From Candidatus Pelagibacter sp. (GTDB lineage: Bacteria; Pseudomonadota; Alphaproteobacteria; Pelagibacterales; Pelagibacteraceae): DNA of 14,221 nt. Where the stretch lies: positions 1 to 14,221 of the forward strand of contig JAOHEU010000017.1 of assembly GCA_028097645.1 (NCBI GenBank), given 5' to 3'. Positions 1-8,081 of the stretch are shown in pieces. The notes below the pieces were generated by a model that saw only the letters and a list, made by a program, of their open reading frames with translations, searched no databases and was not told the origin of the DNA. The translations under genes were made by a program, and so were the position numbers. Position 1 is the stretch's first letter; each line of letters opens with the position of its first letter.

Positions 1-1109
1 TCTTTGCTGTAACCAGCCATTTCTTTAAACTTATTATCATCAAATTTTTTAATTTGTATTTCTTCTAAGACACTTCTATTCAAATCAAATTTTCCTTTTT
101 GATAAACTAATTCTCGAATTTCTTCTTTTGTATCTTGATCTGTTAGATCTGGGCCAAGATCAAACTTATTTGTTATTGAATATAATAAAAAATTATCTCC
201 ATTTTCAATTAGATCAACCTCAGACGTTCTCTTTGAATAAATTAGATCTTCATTTGTTCTTTTTGTTGAACTTGGGGTAAATTTTTTAATCTCTGTTATA
301 TCTACTTTTATATTTTGAATTATTGACTGAAAATCATCACCATTTGAAATTCTATTTTCAATTTTATCTATTTCATCAAAAAAATCTTGATTGAATTCCT
401 CTAACCCTATTAAAATTTTAGGATTCAACACAGCGTATTTAAAATCAATATATTCTCTTTTTAGTTGATCTTTGTTTTCATCTAAAAATTTATTTATTTC
501 TTGATCTGTAATATTTTGTTTATCTTTATAAAAGTTTTCCATTGCAAAATACTCAATTTCTAAAGACTTGTTTTCTTCTTCAAACTTCTTTTTAGTCTGA
601 AAATTAGGAGTGATTGTTCCTGCTCCAATAAAATCAAATAGATGTTTTTGTAGTTCACGATTTTTTAATTGTAATTCAAACATGGGTGCTGACATATTGT
701 TTGAAAGTAAAAATTTTTCATACTTGGTTCTTTGAAAAACGTTATTTTCATCTTGAAAATTTTTGTTTTCTTTAATTTTTTTTAGAACTGTTAATTCCGT
801 AATTGAAAGATTGAAATCTTCTACCTCTAAATCAATTAAAGTTGTTGAGATTAATCCGGATAGAAGTTCTTCAATTATATTATTGTCTAAATTTTCTCTG
901 ATAGCTTGTTGTGAAATTCCACTTTGATTAAGATAATTCATGAAATCTTGAGTGGTTACATTTGTTTTATTTATCTTAGCGATATTATTTTGATTGTTAG
1001 TGCTGAAACCACCTCCAAAACCACCAAAGCCAAATGCAATTATAATGACTACAATTAAGATTAAACCACCTAATTTTTTTCCACCAAATTTTTTCAAAGT
1101 TTCTATCAT
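1..1109 (-). CDS. ppiD: PpiD/SurA-N-like membrane-anchored periplasmic chaperone (partial, C-terminus off window)
   Basis: Read by translating the reverse complement: an uninterrupted frame of 369 codons from an ATG at 1109-1107 that runs off the left edge. The protein starts with a short basic segment (MIETLKKFGGKK), then one hydrophobic anchor at about residues 14-30 and a Gly-rich stretch, then a soluble SurA_N-type region. This is the architecture of PpiD, an inner-membrane protein facing the periplasm that works near the Sec translocon on newly exported proteins. A parvulin-like segment is expected at about residues 218-316 (starting near REYIDFKYAVLNPK), but the usual Gly-rich active-site loop (GGDLGW-like) is not visible, so isomerase activity is doubtful. 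In many Alphaproteobacteria a ppiD-like gene sits beside tpiA, which supports the call. No Shine-Dalgarno sequence precedes the ATG. The family assignment rests on architecture and context more than on sequence motifs. Confidence 0.75.
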   Translation of the reverse strand, partial: MIETLKKFGGKKLGGLILIVVIIIAFGFGGFGGGFSTNNQNNIAKINKTNVTTQDFMNYLNQSGISQQAIRENLDNNIIEELLSGLISTTLIDLEVEDFNLSITELTVLKKIKENKNFQDENNVFQRTKYEKFLLSNNMSAPMFELQLKNRELQKHLFDFIGAGTITPNFQTKKKFEEENKSLEIEYFAMENFYKDKQNITDQEINKFLDENKDQLKREYIDFKYAVLNPKILIGLEEFNQDFFDEIDKIENRISNGDDFQSIIQNIKVDITEIKKFTPSSTKRTNEDLIYSKRTSEVDLIENGDNFLLYSITNKFDLGPDLTDQDTKEEIRELVYQKGKFDLNRSVLEEIQIKKFDDNKFKEMAGYSK

Positions 1110-1123
1110 TAGCTATAAATTTA

Positions 1124-1150
1124 TTGATCTGTAAAAAACAAATCTATAGA
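1124..1150 (+). promoter_or_regulatory. Candidate promoter for the tpiA operon
   Basis: On the plus strand, TTGATC (1124-1129) lies 15 bases before TATAGA (1145-1150). The -10 is half of the perfect palindrome ATCTATAGAT (1142-1151), which presents TATAGA on both strands. The 15-base spacer is short for sigma-70. TAAAAT at 1152-1157 is an alternative -10 but has no well-spaced -35. The 55-base gap between ppiD and tpiA must hold the promoter for this block unless it lies within ppiD. Confidence 0.25.
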
Positions 1151-1171
1151 TTAAAATTTCAATTATGACAA
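1143..1171 (-). promoter_or_regulatory. Candidate sigma-70 promoter for ppiD
   Basis: On the minus strand, TTGTCA (1171-1166, 5 of 6 matches to the -35 consensus) lies 17 bases before TATAGA (1148-1143, 4 of 6 to the -10 consensus). Transcription would start near 1136, giving a leader of about 26 bases before the ATG at 1109. The -35 box falls inside the first codons of tpiA. In DNA this AT-rich, chance matches are common, so this is only a candidate. Confidence 0.35.
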
Positions 1172-1905
1172 ATAAATATATGTATTTTATAGCTAATTGG
1201 AAAATGTTCGGTGATTTAAGAACATTAAATTCACTTGATAGTGTCATAAATTTTTCGAAAAATAATAAAAAGAGTAAATTTAGAATTATTTATTGTCCAC
1301 CTAATACTCTTATACGTCCATTATCAAAAAGATTAAAAAAAACAAATTTAGAAGTTGGAGCGCAAAACTGTCATGAGAATGAAAACTATGGGCCTTTTAC
1401 AGGTCATGTAAATTCAAAAATGTTAAAAAATGTTGGAGCTAAATATGTTATTTTAGGACACTCAGAAAATAGACAATCTGGTGAGACTGATAAATTGATT
1501 AATTTAAAAATTAAAAATGCAATTAAATCTAATCTAAAAGTTATTTTTTGTATTGGAGAAACACTGAGAGAAAAAAGAAAAAAAATAACTAATAAAATTC
1601 TATCAAAACAAATTAATAATGGATTAAAATCTATTAAAGATACTTCTAAAATTATAATAGCTTATGAACCTGTCTGGTCTATTGGCACAGGTTTAATTCC
1701 AAAATCAAATGATCTAACAAATTCAATTTTATATATTAAAAGTAAATTTACTAAAAAAACTCCAAAAGTTTTATATGGAGGTTCTGTAAATAATAAAAAT
1801 ATTGATGAATTAAAAGATATTAACATTATTGATGGTTTTTTGGTTGGTGGAGCCTCTCAAAATTCAAAAAAATTTATTGATATAATTAAAAAAACCTTTA
1901 ATTAA
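1165..1905 (+). CDS. tpiA: Triosephosphate isomerase
   Basis: Interconverts dihydroxyacetone phosphate and glyceraldehyde 3-phosphate in the cytosol (glycolysis and gluconeogenesis). The 246-residue protein is close to the usual 250. Active-site landmarks are in order: NWKM with Lys13, GHSENR with electrophilic His99, conserved Cys129, YEPVWSIGTG with the catalytic base Glu168 and mobile loop 6, and the phosphate-binding YGGSV (204-208) and VGGAS near the C-terminus. The family's GHSERR reads GHSENR here, a mild substitution outside the catalytic His/Glu pair. The ATG at 1165 is preferred; an in-frame ATG at 1180 would cut into the first beta strand. There is no Shine-Dalgarno sequence (AATTTCAATT precedes the ATG). 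It is the first gene of the plus-strand block, six bases before secG. Confidence 0.97.
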   Translation: MTNKYMYFIANWKMFGDLRTLNSLDSVINFSKNNKKSKFRIIYCPPNTLIRPLSKRLKKTNLEVGAQNCHENENYGPFTGHVNSKMLKNVGAKYVILGHSENRQSGETDKLINLKIKNAIKSNLKVIFCIGETLREKRKKITNKILSKQINNGLKSIKDTSKIIIAYEPVWSIGTGLIPKSNDLTNSILYIKSKFTKKTPKVLYGGSVNNKNIDELKDINIIDGFLVGGASQNSKKFIDIIKKTFN

Positions 1906-1911
1906 GCCTCC

Positions 1912-2211
1912 ATGGAAAACATACTGTTAGTAATTAACATCATCTTAGCTTTGATTTTAGTGTCGTTGATACTTTTACAAAAATCAGAAGGTGGGGCCTT
2001 AGGTATTGGAGTTTCTCAAGAAAATTTTATGTTATCTAGATCTGCAGGTGGTTTTATGACTAAAGCAACAGCTATAGTTGCTACGCTATTTATAATTTGT
2101 AGTTTAGCATTAACCATTATTTCGAGAGCTGAATTGACACCTACAAGTTCAGTTTTAGACACTATTGAAGAAAAGACTGAAGACACACCTTCAATTCCTG
2201 AAAATAATTAA
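1912..2211 (+). CDS. secG: Preprotein translocase subunit SecG
   Basis: Accessory subunit of the SecYEG protein-conducting channel in the inner membrane; it aids SecA-driven export. The 99-residue protein has the SecG plan: membrane segment 1 (about residues 3-21), the family's loop motif LLQKSEGGALGIGV (about 21-34), membrane segment 2 (about 52-68) and a short acidic, low-complexity tail. The tpiA-secG-pyrG order is common in Alphaproteobacteria. It starts six bases after the tpiA stop. Instead of a ribosome binding site, the bases before ATG read GCCTCC, which cannot pair with the 16S tail, so translation probably relies on coupling to tpiA or an SD-independent mechanism. Confidence 0.94.
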   Translation: MENILLVINIILALILVSLILLQKSEGGALGIGVSQENFMLSRSAGGFMTKATAIVATLFIICSLALTIISRAELTPTSSVLDTIEEKTEDTPSIPENN

Positions 2212-2218
2212 TAAATAC

Positions 2219-2247
2219 TTTCCAATTCAATTTTTATTCGCTATAAG
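2219..2247 (+). promoter_or_regulatory. Candidate internal promoter upstream of pyrG
   Basis: The 44-base gap between secG and pyrG is the only sizeable space in the plus-strand block. TTTCCA (2219-2224, 4 of 6 to -35) is followed after exactly 17 bases by TATAAG (2242-2247, 5 of 6 to -10). The predicted start is at about 2254, only 1-3 bases before the pyrG ATG, so a transcript from here would be almost leaderless. No hairpin or poly-T tract marks a terminator for secG. Confidence 0.35.
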
Positions 2248-2255
2248 ATAATTCC

Positions 2256-3872
2256 ATGGCGCGATATATATTTGTCACCGGCGGCGTGGTTTCATCTTTA
2301 GGTAAAGGTCTTTCTTCAGCATCACTAGCTTATTTATTACAATCTAGAGGTTATAAAGTTAGACTAAGAAAATTAGATCCATATCTAAATGTAGATCCAG
2401 GAACGATGAGTCCATTTCAACATGGTGAAGTTTATGTAACTGATGATGGCGCAGAAACAGATTTAGACTTAGGTCATTATGAAAGATTTTCTGGAGTTTC
2501 AGCAAAAAAATCTGACAATATTACAACTGGAAAAATTTATAGTGATGTTCTTAAAAAAGAAAGAAAAGGTGAGTACTTAGGCAAGACAGTTCAGGTTATT
2601 CCACATATTACTGATCGTATAAAACAGTTTATCAAAAACGACTCTTCTAAGGAAGATTTTGTAATTTGTGAAATTGGAGGAATTGTAGGAGATATTGAAA
2701 GTTTACCATTCGTTGAAGCGATAAGACAGTTTGCAAATGATGTTGGTAAAAAAAATGCATTATTTATTCACTTAACACTTGTCCCTTATTTAAAAGCTTC
2801 AGATGAAATTAAAACAAAACCAACTCAACACTCAGTTAAAGAATTAAGAAGCATAGGTATTCAGCCAGATATAATAATTTGCAGATCTGAAAGACCAATA
2901 CCCCTTGAACATAGAAAGAAAATCTCTTTGTTTTGTAATGTTGATATAAAAAATGTAATTGAAACTGTTGATGTAAGAACAATTTACGAGGCTCCAATGA
3001 GCTTTTTTAGAGAAAAACTTGATGTTCAAGTTTTAAATTATTTTAAATTAAAATCTAAAAAATCAGTAAATCTCAATCCATGGAAAAAAATTACTAAAAT
3101 TATTCTCAACAATAGAAAACAAGTAAATATTGCTATCATTGGAAAATATGTAGAATTGAAGGATGCTTATAAGTCGTTAGATGAAGCATTAACTCATGGT
3201 GGAATAGATAATAAAGTAAAAGTTAATTTAATTAGAATAGACTCTGAAAAATTAAAAGTTTCAGAAATAAAGAAAAAACTAAAAAATATTTCGGGAATAT
3301 TAATTCCTGGTGGATTTGGCAAAAGAGGAACAGATGGAAAAATTGAGGCAATCAAGCATGCAAGATTGAATAAAATTCCATTTCTAGGGATTTGTTATGG
3401 GATGCAAATGGCAATTATTGAATTTGCTCGAAATCAATTAAATTTAAAAAATGCTACTTCAAGTGAATTTGATAAAAAAGGTTTACCTATTATTGGATTA
3501 ATCAACGAATGGACCAAAGATGGAAGAATGATTAAGGGTACTGATAAAGATCTAGGTGGAACTATGAGACTAGGCTCATATGAGGCTAAGTTAAAAGATA
3601 ACTCATTAATAAGAAAGATTTACAGATCTAAAACTATTCAAGAAAGACATAGACACAGATACGAAGTGAATATTGCTTTTAAAGATCAATTTGAAAAAAA
3701 AGGTATGATTTTTTCAGGCTTATCACCTGACAATAAATTACCAGAGATTATAGAGTTAAAAAATCACCCTTGGTTCATAGGAGTTCAATTTCATCCTGAA
3801 TTTAAATCTAGACCTTTAGCTCCTCATCCTTTATTCTCTTCATTTATCAAAGCAGCTAAAAATCATAAATGA
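2256..3872 (+). CDS. pyrG: CTP synthase (glutamine-hydrolysing)
   Basis: Makes CTP from UTP, ATP and glutamine, the last step of de novo cytidine nucleotide synthesis; the enzyme is cytosolic and tetrameric. The N-terminal synthetase domain opens with the family signature [13 protein letters not shown], then the [16 protein letters not shown] and [23 protein letters not shown] stretches. The C-terminal class I glutamine amidotransferase domain (from about residue 290) carries GICYGMQ with nucleophile Cys380 and the HPEF pair His513/Glu515. The length of 538 is normal (about 545 in E. coli). The first dozen codons are unusually GC-rich (GCG, GTC, ACC, GGC, GGC, GTG) compared with the rest of the gene. 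The stop overlaps the kdsA start as ATGA, suggesting translational coupling. Confidence 0.98.
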   Translation: MARYIFVTGGVVSSLGKGLSSASLAYLLQSRGYKVRLRKLDPYLNVDPGTMSPFQHGEVYVTDDGAETDLDLGHYERFSGVSAKKSDNITTGKIYSDVLKKERKGEYLGKTVQVIPHITDRIKQFIKNDSSKEDFVICEIGGIVGDIESLPFVEAIRQFANDVGKKNALFIHLTLVPYLKASDEIKTKPTQHSVKELRSIGIQPDIIICRSERPIPLEHRKKISLFCNVDIKNVIETVDVRTIYEAPMSFFREKLDVQVLNYFKLKSKKSVNLNPWKKITKIILNNRKQVNIAIIGKYVELKDAYKSLDEALTHGGIDNKVKVNLIRIDSEKLKVSEIKKKLKNISGILIPGGFGKRGTDGKIEAIKHARLNKIPFLGICYGMQMAIIEFARNQLNLKNATSSEFDKKGLPIIGLINEWTKDGRMIKGTDKDLGGTMRLGSYEAKLKDNSLIRKIYRSKTIQERHRHRYEVNIAFKDQFEKKGMIFSGLSPDNKLPEIIELKNHPWFIGVQFHPEFKSRPLAPHPLFSSFIKAAKNHK

Positions 3873-4693
3873 GTAGTATTAAAGTAAATTGCGGTAACAT
3901 AGAAATTTCCAACGATAATAAAATTTGTATTATAGCAGGTCCTTGTCAGCTTGAAACTGAACAACATGCAATGGATATGGCAGGACAAATCAAGGAAATT
4001 ACAAAAAAATTTGATCTTGGATTTATTTACAAAACTTCTTTTGATAAGGCTAATCGAACAAGTCTTAAAGGACAAAGAGGAGCAGGGTTAGAGGCTTCAC
4101 TTCCTGTTTTTGATAAAATTAAAAAAGAATTGGATGTTCCAATTTTAACAGACATTCATAATACGGAACAATGTTCACTTGTTGCTGATCATGTAGACGT
4201 ATTACAAATACCAGCTTTTTTATGTAGACAAACAGATTTATTAATTGCTGCTGCAAAAACAAATAAAATTATAAATGTTAAAAAAGGACAGTTTCTTGCA
4301 CCCTGGGATATGGTAAATGTAACTAAAAAAATAGCTGACTCAGGAAATAAAAATATTCTTGTTACAGAAAGAGGAGCAAGCTTTGGATACAATACCTTAG
4401 TATCCGATATGAGATCTTTACCGATCATGGCAAAAAATGGGTATCCAGTAATTTTTGATGCAACTCATTCTGTTCAACAACCTGGAGGACAAGGAGAGTC
4501 TTCAGGTGGACAAAGGGAATTTGTTGAGTATCTTGCAAGAGCCGCAGTTGCTGTTGGTGTTGCGGGAGTGTTCATTGAAACTCATCAGGATCCAGATAAC
4601 GCACCTTCTGATGGACCAAATATGGTTCCACTAGACAAATTAGAAAATTTATTAAATCAATTAAACGATATCGATAATTTAATTAAGAAGTAG
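3869..4693 (+). CDS. kdsA: 3-deoxy-8-phosphooctulonate (Kdo-8-P) synthase
   Basis: Condenses phosphoenolpyruvate with arabinose 5-phosphate to give Kdo-8-phosphate, the precursor of the inner-core sugar of LPS. The 274-residue protein shows the family motifs in order: [102 protein letters not shown] and [18 protein letters not shown]. Cys26 in AGPC, together with the His of DATHS, the Glu of FIET and the Asp of SDGPNM, matches the four metal ligands of the metal-dependent class; the metal-independent class has Asn in place of the Cys. The ATG overlaps the pyrG stop by four bases and the stop TAG overlaps the GTG of eno by one. A PEP-using enzyme next to enolase, which makes PEP, is a known alphaproteobacterial arrangement. 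Confidence 0.97.
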   Translation: MSSIKVNCGNIEISNDNKICIIAGPCQLETEQHAMDMAGQIKEITKKFDLGFIYKTSFDKANRTSLKGQRGAGLEASLPVFDKIKKELDVPILTDIHNTEQCSLVADHVDVLQIPAFLCRQTDLLIAAAKTNKIINVKKGQFLAPWDMVNVTKKIADSGNKNILVTERGASFGYNTLVSDMRSLPIMAKNGYPVIFDATHSVQQPGGQGESSGGQREFVEYLARAAVAVGVAGVFIETHQDPDNAPSDGPNMVPLDKLENLLNQLNDIDNLIKK

Positions 4694-5949
4694 TGAGTAA
4701 AATTTTAAAAGTAAAAGCACGTCAAGTATTTGACAGTAGAGGAAATCCTACTGTTGAAGCTGAAGTTTACACAAAAAATAATAGTGCTACTGCTATTTGT
4801 CCATCAGGTGCTTCTACTGGAACTTTTGAAGCTTATGAAAAAAGAGATAAAAAAAATAAGAGATATTTAGGAAAAAGTGTTTTTAGTGCTGTTAATTTAG
4901 TTAACACTAAAATTTCAAAAAAATTAAAAGGTCAAAATATTCATAACCAAGAACGAATTGATACTCTTTTAATTAATCTTGATGGCACAAGACAAAAAAC
5001 AAATCTTGGTGCAAATGCAATGCTAGCAGTTTCTATGGCTGTTAAAAAACTTTCAGCTAAAGTTAAAAAGTTACCATTATACAAAACATTTTCTGTTAAG
5101 AATAATTTTCAGCTGCCATATCCTTTGATGAATATAATTAACGGTGGAGCACATGCAAACAACGGACTTAGAATCCAAGAGTTTATGATCAGACCAGATC
5201 GAGCAAAAAGTTTCTCGGAAGCAATGAGAGTATGTTTTTTAGTTATTAAAAGTTTAAGTAAACTAATTAAAGATAAAGGTTTATCAACTTCAGTAGGTGA
5301 TGAAGGAGGGTTTGCTCCAATGATTAGTAGCAATAATCAAGCTTTAGATTTGATTGTTTCAGCTATTAAAAAAGTAGGTTTTAAAAATGGAAAAGATGTT
5401 TCAATATGTCTTGATGTTGCTGCTAATGAGTTGTTTAAAAAAGATAAATACTCAATTCATTCTAAAAATTATATTACAGTTGAAAAATCAATAAAAGAAT
5501 ATCAAAAAATTATTAAGAAATATAAAATTAAATCAATAGAAGATCCATTTGCAGAAAATGATTGGATGGCTTGGAATAAATTAATGAAATCAGTTAAGGG
5601 CGTTCAAATTGTTGGAGATGATTTGTATGTAACCAATCTTGAAAGACTTAAAAAAGGTTTTTTAAATATTTCTTCAAATTCAATTTTAATTAAATTAAAT
5701 CAAATTGGCACTGTTTCAGAAACATTAGATGTCATTAAATTTGCTCAAACTATCGGCTATAAAACAATCATCTCTCACCGATCTGGAGAAAGTGAAGACA
5801 CATTTATTGCGGATTTAGCAGTCGGGACAAATTCTAATCAAATAAAAACAGGATCATTAGCAAGATCAGAGAGAGTTGCTAAATATAATCAATTAATTCG
5901 TATTGAAGAAGAACTTGGAAAAAAAGCGAGGATGAATAAGATCAATTAA
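4693..5949 (+). CDS. eno: Enolase (phosphopyruvate hydratase)
   Basis: Converts 2-phosphoglycerate to phosphoenolpyruvate; cytosolic and Mg-dependent. The 418-residue protein is slightly shorter than the usual 425-433. It begins with the family's DSRGNPTVEAEV and the SGASTG loop. Catalytic and metal sites are all present: His154/Glu163 in GGAHANNGLRIQEFM, Glu204 in VGDEGGFAP, metal ligands Asp241 (CLDVAANE), Glu283 (IEDPF) and the Asp309/310 region (VGDDL), Lys334 in LIKLNQIGT, and HRSGESEDT with His362. It ends with the standard ARSERVAKYNQLIRIEEELG. The start is GTG, sharing its G with the kdsA stop (TAGTG); this frame restores the family N-terminus MSKILKVKARQV, and no in-frame ATG fits. 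A weak purine run (AAGAAG) lies just before it. The stop overlaps ftsB as TAATG. Confidence 0.97.
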   Translation: MSKILKVKARQVFDSRGNPTVEAEVYTKNNSATAICPSGASTGTFEAYEKRDKKNKRYLGKSVFSAVNLVNTKISKKLKGQNIHNQERIDTLLINLDGTRQKTNLGANAMLAVSMAVKKLSAKVKKLPLYKTFSVKNNFQLPYPLMNIINGGAHANNGLRIQEFMIRPDRAKSFSEAMRVCFLVIKSLSKLIKDKGLSTSVGDEGGFAPMISSNNQALDLIVSAIKKVGFKNGKDVSICLDVAANELFKKDKYSIHSKNYITVEKSIKEYQKIIKKYKIKSIEDPFAENDWMAWNKLMKSVKGVQIVGDDLYVTNLERLKKGFLNISSNSILIKLNQIGTVSETLDVIKFAQTIGYKTIISHRSGESEDTFIADLAVGTNSNQIKTGSLARSERVAKYNQLIRIEEELGKKARMNKIN

Positions 5950-6251
5950 TGTTAAGATTAATAAAAAGAAATTATTTTTTATTAATATCTGTTTTCTTGA
6001 TTTTATACTTTGGATTTAATCTTGTATCTGGTGAAAGAGGACTTTTTTCCTATATCGAAAAAAAAGAACTTTTGTCTAACTTGAAAAAAGAAGAAATATC
6101 ATTAACTAGTAAGATAGCAGATTTAGACCATAAAAATTCTTTATTAACCACAAATTTAGATCTTGATTATGTGGAAACTCTAATTAGAGAAAGGTTTTTA
6201 TTTGGTAAAGAAGGCGAGACAATTTATATAATTAAAAAAGATGAAAACTAG
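5949..6251 (+). CDS. ftsB: FtsB/DivIC-family septum formation initiator
   Basis: Small bitopic division protein expected to join the FtsQ-FtsL-FtsB complex at the septum. The 100-residue sequence has a short basic cytoplasmic tail (MLRLIKRN), one membrane segment (about residues 9-26), the family's GxxGL-like turn (SGERGLFSY), a heptad-like coiled coil (about 34-72), and a conserved C-terminal patch ([23 protein letters not shown]) typical of the family. Its place directly after eno is a conserved proteobacterial arrangement and supports the call, since sequence conservation in this family is low. It overlaps eno by one base (TAATG) and lipA by 11, the largest overlap in the window. No ribosome binding site is seen. 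Confidence 0.88.
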   Translation: MLRLIKRNYFLLISVFLILYFGFNLVSGERGLFSYIEKKELLSNLKKEEISLTSKIADLDHKNSLLTTNLDLDYVETLIRERFLFGKEGETIYIIKKDEN

Positions 6252-7161
6252 ACATCCAGAAAAAGAACATAAACCAATTAATCCAATAAAGAAAAAACCA
6301 GATTGGATAAGATCCAAACTTTCAAACAGTAAAGAGTTTTTCTTAACAAAAACAATTGTGAATAATAATAATTTGGTAACTGTTTGTCAGGAAGCTAATT
6401 GCCCAAATATTACTGAATGTTGGAGTAAAAGACATGCAACATTTATGATAATGGGAGACACTTGTACTAGAGCATGTGCTTTTTGTGATGTTAAAACTGG
6501 TTTACCTGGAAAATTAGATCAACTTGAACCTATTAAAATTGCAGAGGCTGTTAAAAAATTAAATTTAAAACATGTTGTAATAACATCGGTTGATAGAGAT
6601 GATCTTGATGATGGTGGGTCTGAACATTTTTATGAAACTATCAATCAAACAAGAAAACAAAATCCAAATACTACTATTGAAGTTTTAACTCCTGATTTTT
6701 TAAGAAAAGGAGATGCTTATAAAAGAGTATTAGATGCAAATCCCGATGTATTTAATCATAATATTGAAACGGTACCGAGTTTGTATTTAAAAGTTAGACC
6801 TGGCTCAAGATACTTTTCTTCATTAGAACTTTTAAAAAACGCAAAAAAAGTTAACAAAAATATTTTTACAAAATCTGGAATTATGGTTGGATTGGGAGAA
6901 AGTAGAGATGAAATTTTACAAGTAATGGATGATCTTAAAGCTGCTGATGTAGATTTTTTAACTATTGGACAGTATTTGCAGCCATCAACAAAACACTATC
7001 CATTAGATAGATATTATACACCAAAAGAATTTGAAGATTTAGGAACAATAGCAAAGGCTAAAGGCTTTTTACTGGTATCTTCATCACCTTTAACTAGATC
7101 CTCATACCATGCAGATGAAGATTTTGCTAAACTTCAACAAAATAGATTAAAAAATAATTAA
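6241..7161 (+). CDS. lipA: Lipoyl synthase (radical SAM)
   Basis: Inserts two sulfur atoms into octanoyl groups on carrier domains such as the E2 subunits of 2-oxoacid dehydrogenases and the glycine cleavage H protein. The 306-residue protein has both cluster motifs: the auxiliary cluster C-x4-C-x5-C (Cys49, Cys54, Cys60 in [12 protein letters not shown]) and the radical SAM C-x3-C-x2-C (Cys75, Cys79, Cys82 in CTRACAFC). The C-terminal RSSY (286-289), whose serine ligates the auxiliary cluster, is intact. The ATG at 6241 lies inside the last codons of ftsB. Other Alphaproteobacteria usually carry pdhABC and lpd between the ftsB-like gene and lipA; here they are missing. The stop overlaps the next gene as TAATG. 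Confidence 0.97.
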   Translation: MKTRHPEKEHKPINPIKKKPDWIRSKLSNSKEFFLTKTIVNNNNLVTVCQEANCPNITECWSKRHATFMIMGDTCTRACAFCDVKTGLPGKLDQLEPIKIAEAVKKLNLKHVVITSVDRDDLDDGGSEHFYETINQTRKQNPNTTIEVLTPDFLRKGDAYKRVLDANPDVFNHNIETVPSLYLKVRPGSRYFSSLELLKNAKKVNKNIFTKSGIMVGLGESRDEILQVMDDLKAADVDFLTIGQYLQPSTKHYPLDRYYTPKEFEDLGTIAKAKGFLLVSSSPLTRSSYHADEDFAKLQQNRLKNN

Positions 7162-7616
7162 TGCCCCAAGCATCAGTTAAGAGATTAATTGAATGTAAAA
7201 AAGATCAGTTAATTGATTTAGTTTTAGATATTGAAAAATATCCAGAGTTCGTTCCTTTTTGTTTGGGTTCTCATGTTTATGAAAAAAATAAAGAGGGCAG
7301 CCAAACTTTAATCATCGCTGATCTTACAATTGGTAAAGGACCATTTAAAGATACTTATAAAAGTGATGTAAAATTTGACAAAGAAAACAGCACTATAAAC
7401 GTAACAAATATAGGCGGTCCATTAAATCACTTGGAAAATAATTGGCAATTTATTGAAACAGAAGGTGGTACAGAGATTTCTTTTGATATTGACTTTGAAA
7501 TAGAAAATAAATTTTTAAATGTTTTGATGTCTAAATCTTTTGAATTTGGTTTAAATAAAATTGCAGATGCTTTTCAAAAAAGAGCTGAAGATCTTTATAA
7601 GCCCATAGATAATTAA
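7161..7616 (+). CDS. ratA: Coq10/RatA-family START-domain (SRPBCC) protein, likely ubiquinone-binding
   Basis: A 151-residue single-domain protein of the polyketide cyclase/Coq10 family. Recognisable family pieces are the N-terminal DIEKYPEFVPFC (usually YPEFLPWC), the central KGPFKDTYKSDV, GGPLNHLENNWQF, and a C-terminal helix ending in FQKRAEDLY. The mitochondrial homologue Coq10 binds ubiquinone and supports respiratory electron transfer. The E. coli member RatA is annotated as a toxin acting on ribosome assembly, but no RatB-like partner is next to this gene, so a quinone role is more likely (inference). The lipA-coq10 pairing is common in Alphaproteobacteria. It starts one base inside the lipA stop (TAATG) and ends directly against the convergent pncC gene, with no base between the two stop codons. 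Confidence 0.9.
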   Translation: MPQASVKRLIECKKDQLIDLVLDIEKYPEFVPFCLGSHVYEKNKEGSQTLIIADLTIGKGPFKDTYKSDVKFDKENSTINVTNIGGPLNHLENNWQFIETEGGTEISFDIDFEIENKFLNVLMSKSFEFGLNKIADAFQKRAEDLYKPIDN

Positions 7617-8081
7617 TTAAATCAAATTTAAAATTATCTTAATTACTTTTTGAACAGTTGATTTTTGAATAGAATTACGATTATTTGATTTAAATTTATT
7701 TTCTTTAATAAGTATTTTTTTACCTTTTTGAATACCAATATAAACTAAACCTACTGGTTTATTTTTAGAAGCACCACCAGGTCCTGCAATTCCAGTAATA
7801 GAAACATTTATTTTACTTTTTGAAATTTTAGACAAGTTTTGGACCATAGATTTACAGCATTCTTTACTTACAGCTCCATATTTTTTAATTATGTTTTTAT
7901 TTACTTTTAATATCTTTATTTTTGCTTCATTTGAGTAAGTGGTTAAACCCATTTGAAAATACTTTGAAGAGTTGGCTAATTTAGTTAAATTATGAGCCAA
8001 TAATCCACCAGTGCAAGACTCAGCTGCAGATATAGTTAATTTTTTTTGAATTAATTTTTTATGAAGTGATTGAATAGTCAT
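7617..8081 (-). CDS. pncC: CinA C-terminal-domain protein, nicotinamide-nucleotide amidase
   Basis: Deamidates nicotinamide mononucleotide to nicotinate mononucleotide in pyridine nucleotide salvage. The 154 residues are only the CinA C-terminal (PncC) domain. The MoCF-like N-terminal half of full CinA is absent, as in many proteobacterial stand-alone forms. Visible motifs are AAESCTGGLLA (19-29, with the conserved Ser22), TTYSNEAK (47-54), YGAVS (68-72), GIAGPGG (97-103) and KPVGLVYIGI. It is the last gene of the ispDF-pgpA-pncC minus-strand operon; its ATG (8081-8079) overlaps the pgpA stop by one base (TAATG). The stop abuts that of the convergent Coq10/RatA gene. Confidence 0.93.
   Translation of the reverse strand: MTIQSLHKKLIQKKLTISAAESCTGGLLAHNLTKLANSSKYFQMGLTTYSNEAKIKILKVNKNIIKKYGAVSKECCKSMVQNLSKISKSKINVSITGIAGPGGASKNKPVGLVYIGIQKGKKILIKENKFKSNNRNSIQKSTVQKVIKIILNLI

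Noticed and set aside
1906..1911. GCCTCC just before the secG ATG as a ribosome binding site
   Set aside because: It resembles the anti-SD itself rather than its complement, so it cannot pair with the 16S tail. Most likely chance.
7161..7616. A RatA-RatB toxin-antitoxin module
   Set aside because: The protein belongs to the RatA/Coq10 family, but no RatB-like gene adjoins it and its lipA-linked context fits the Coq10-like ubiquinone role.
7610..7619. TAATTAATTA palindrome at the ratA/pncC junction as a bidirectional terminator
   Set aside because: It consists of the abutting stop codons and flanking A/T. There is no GC stem and no clear T tract, so it would not form a stable terminator hairpin.
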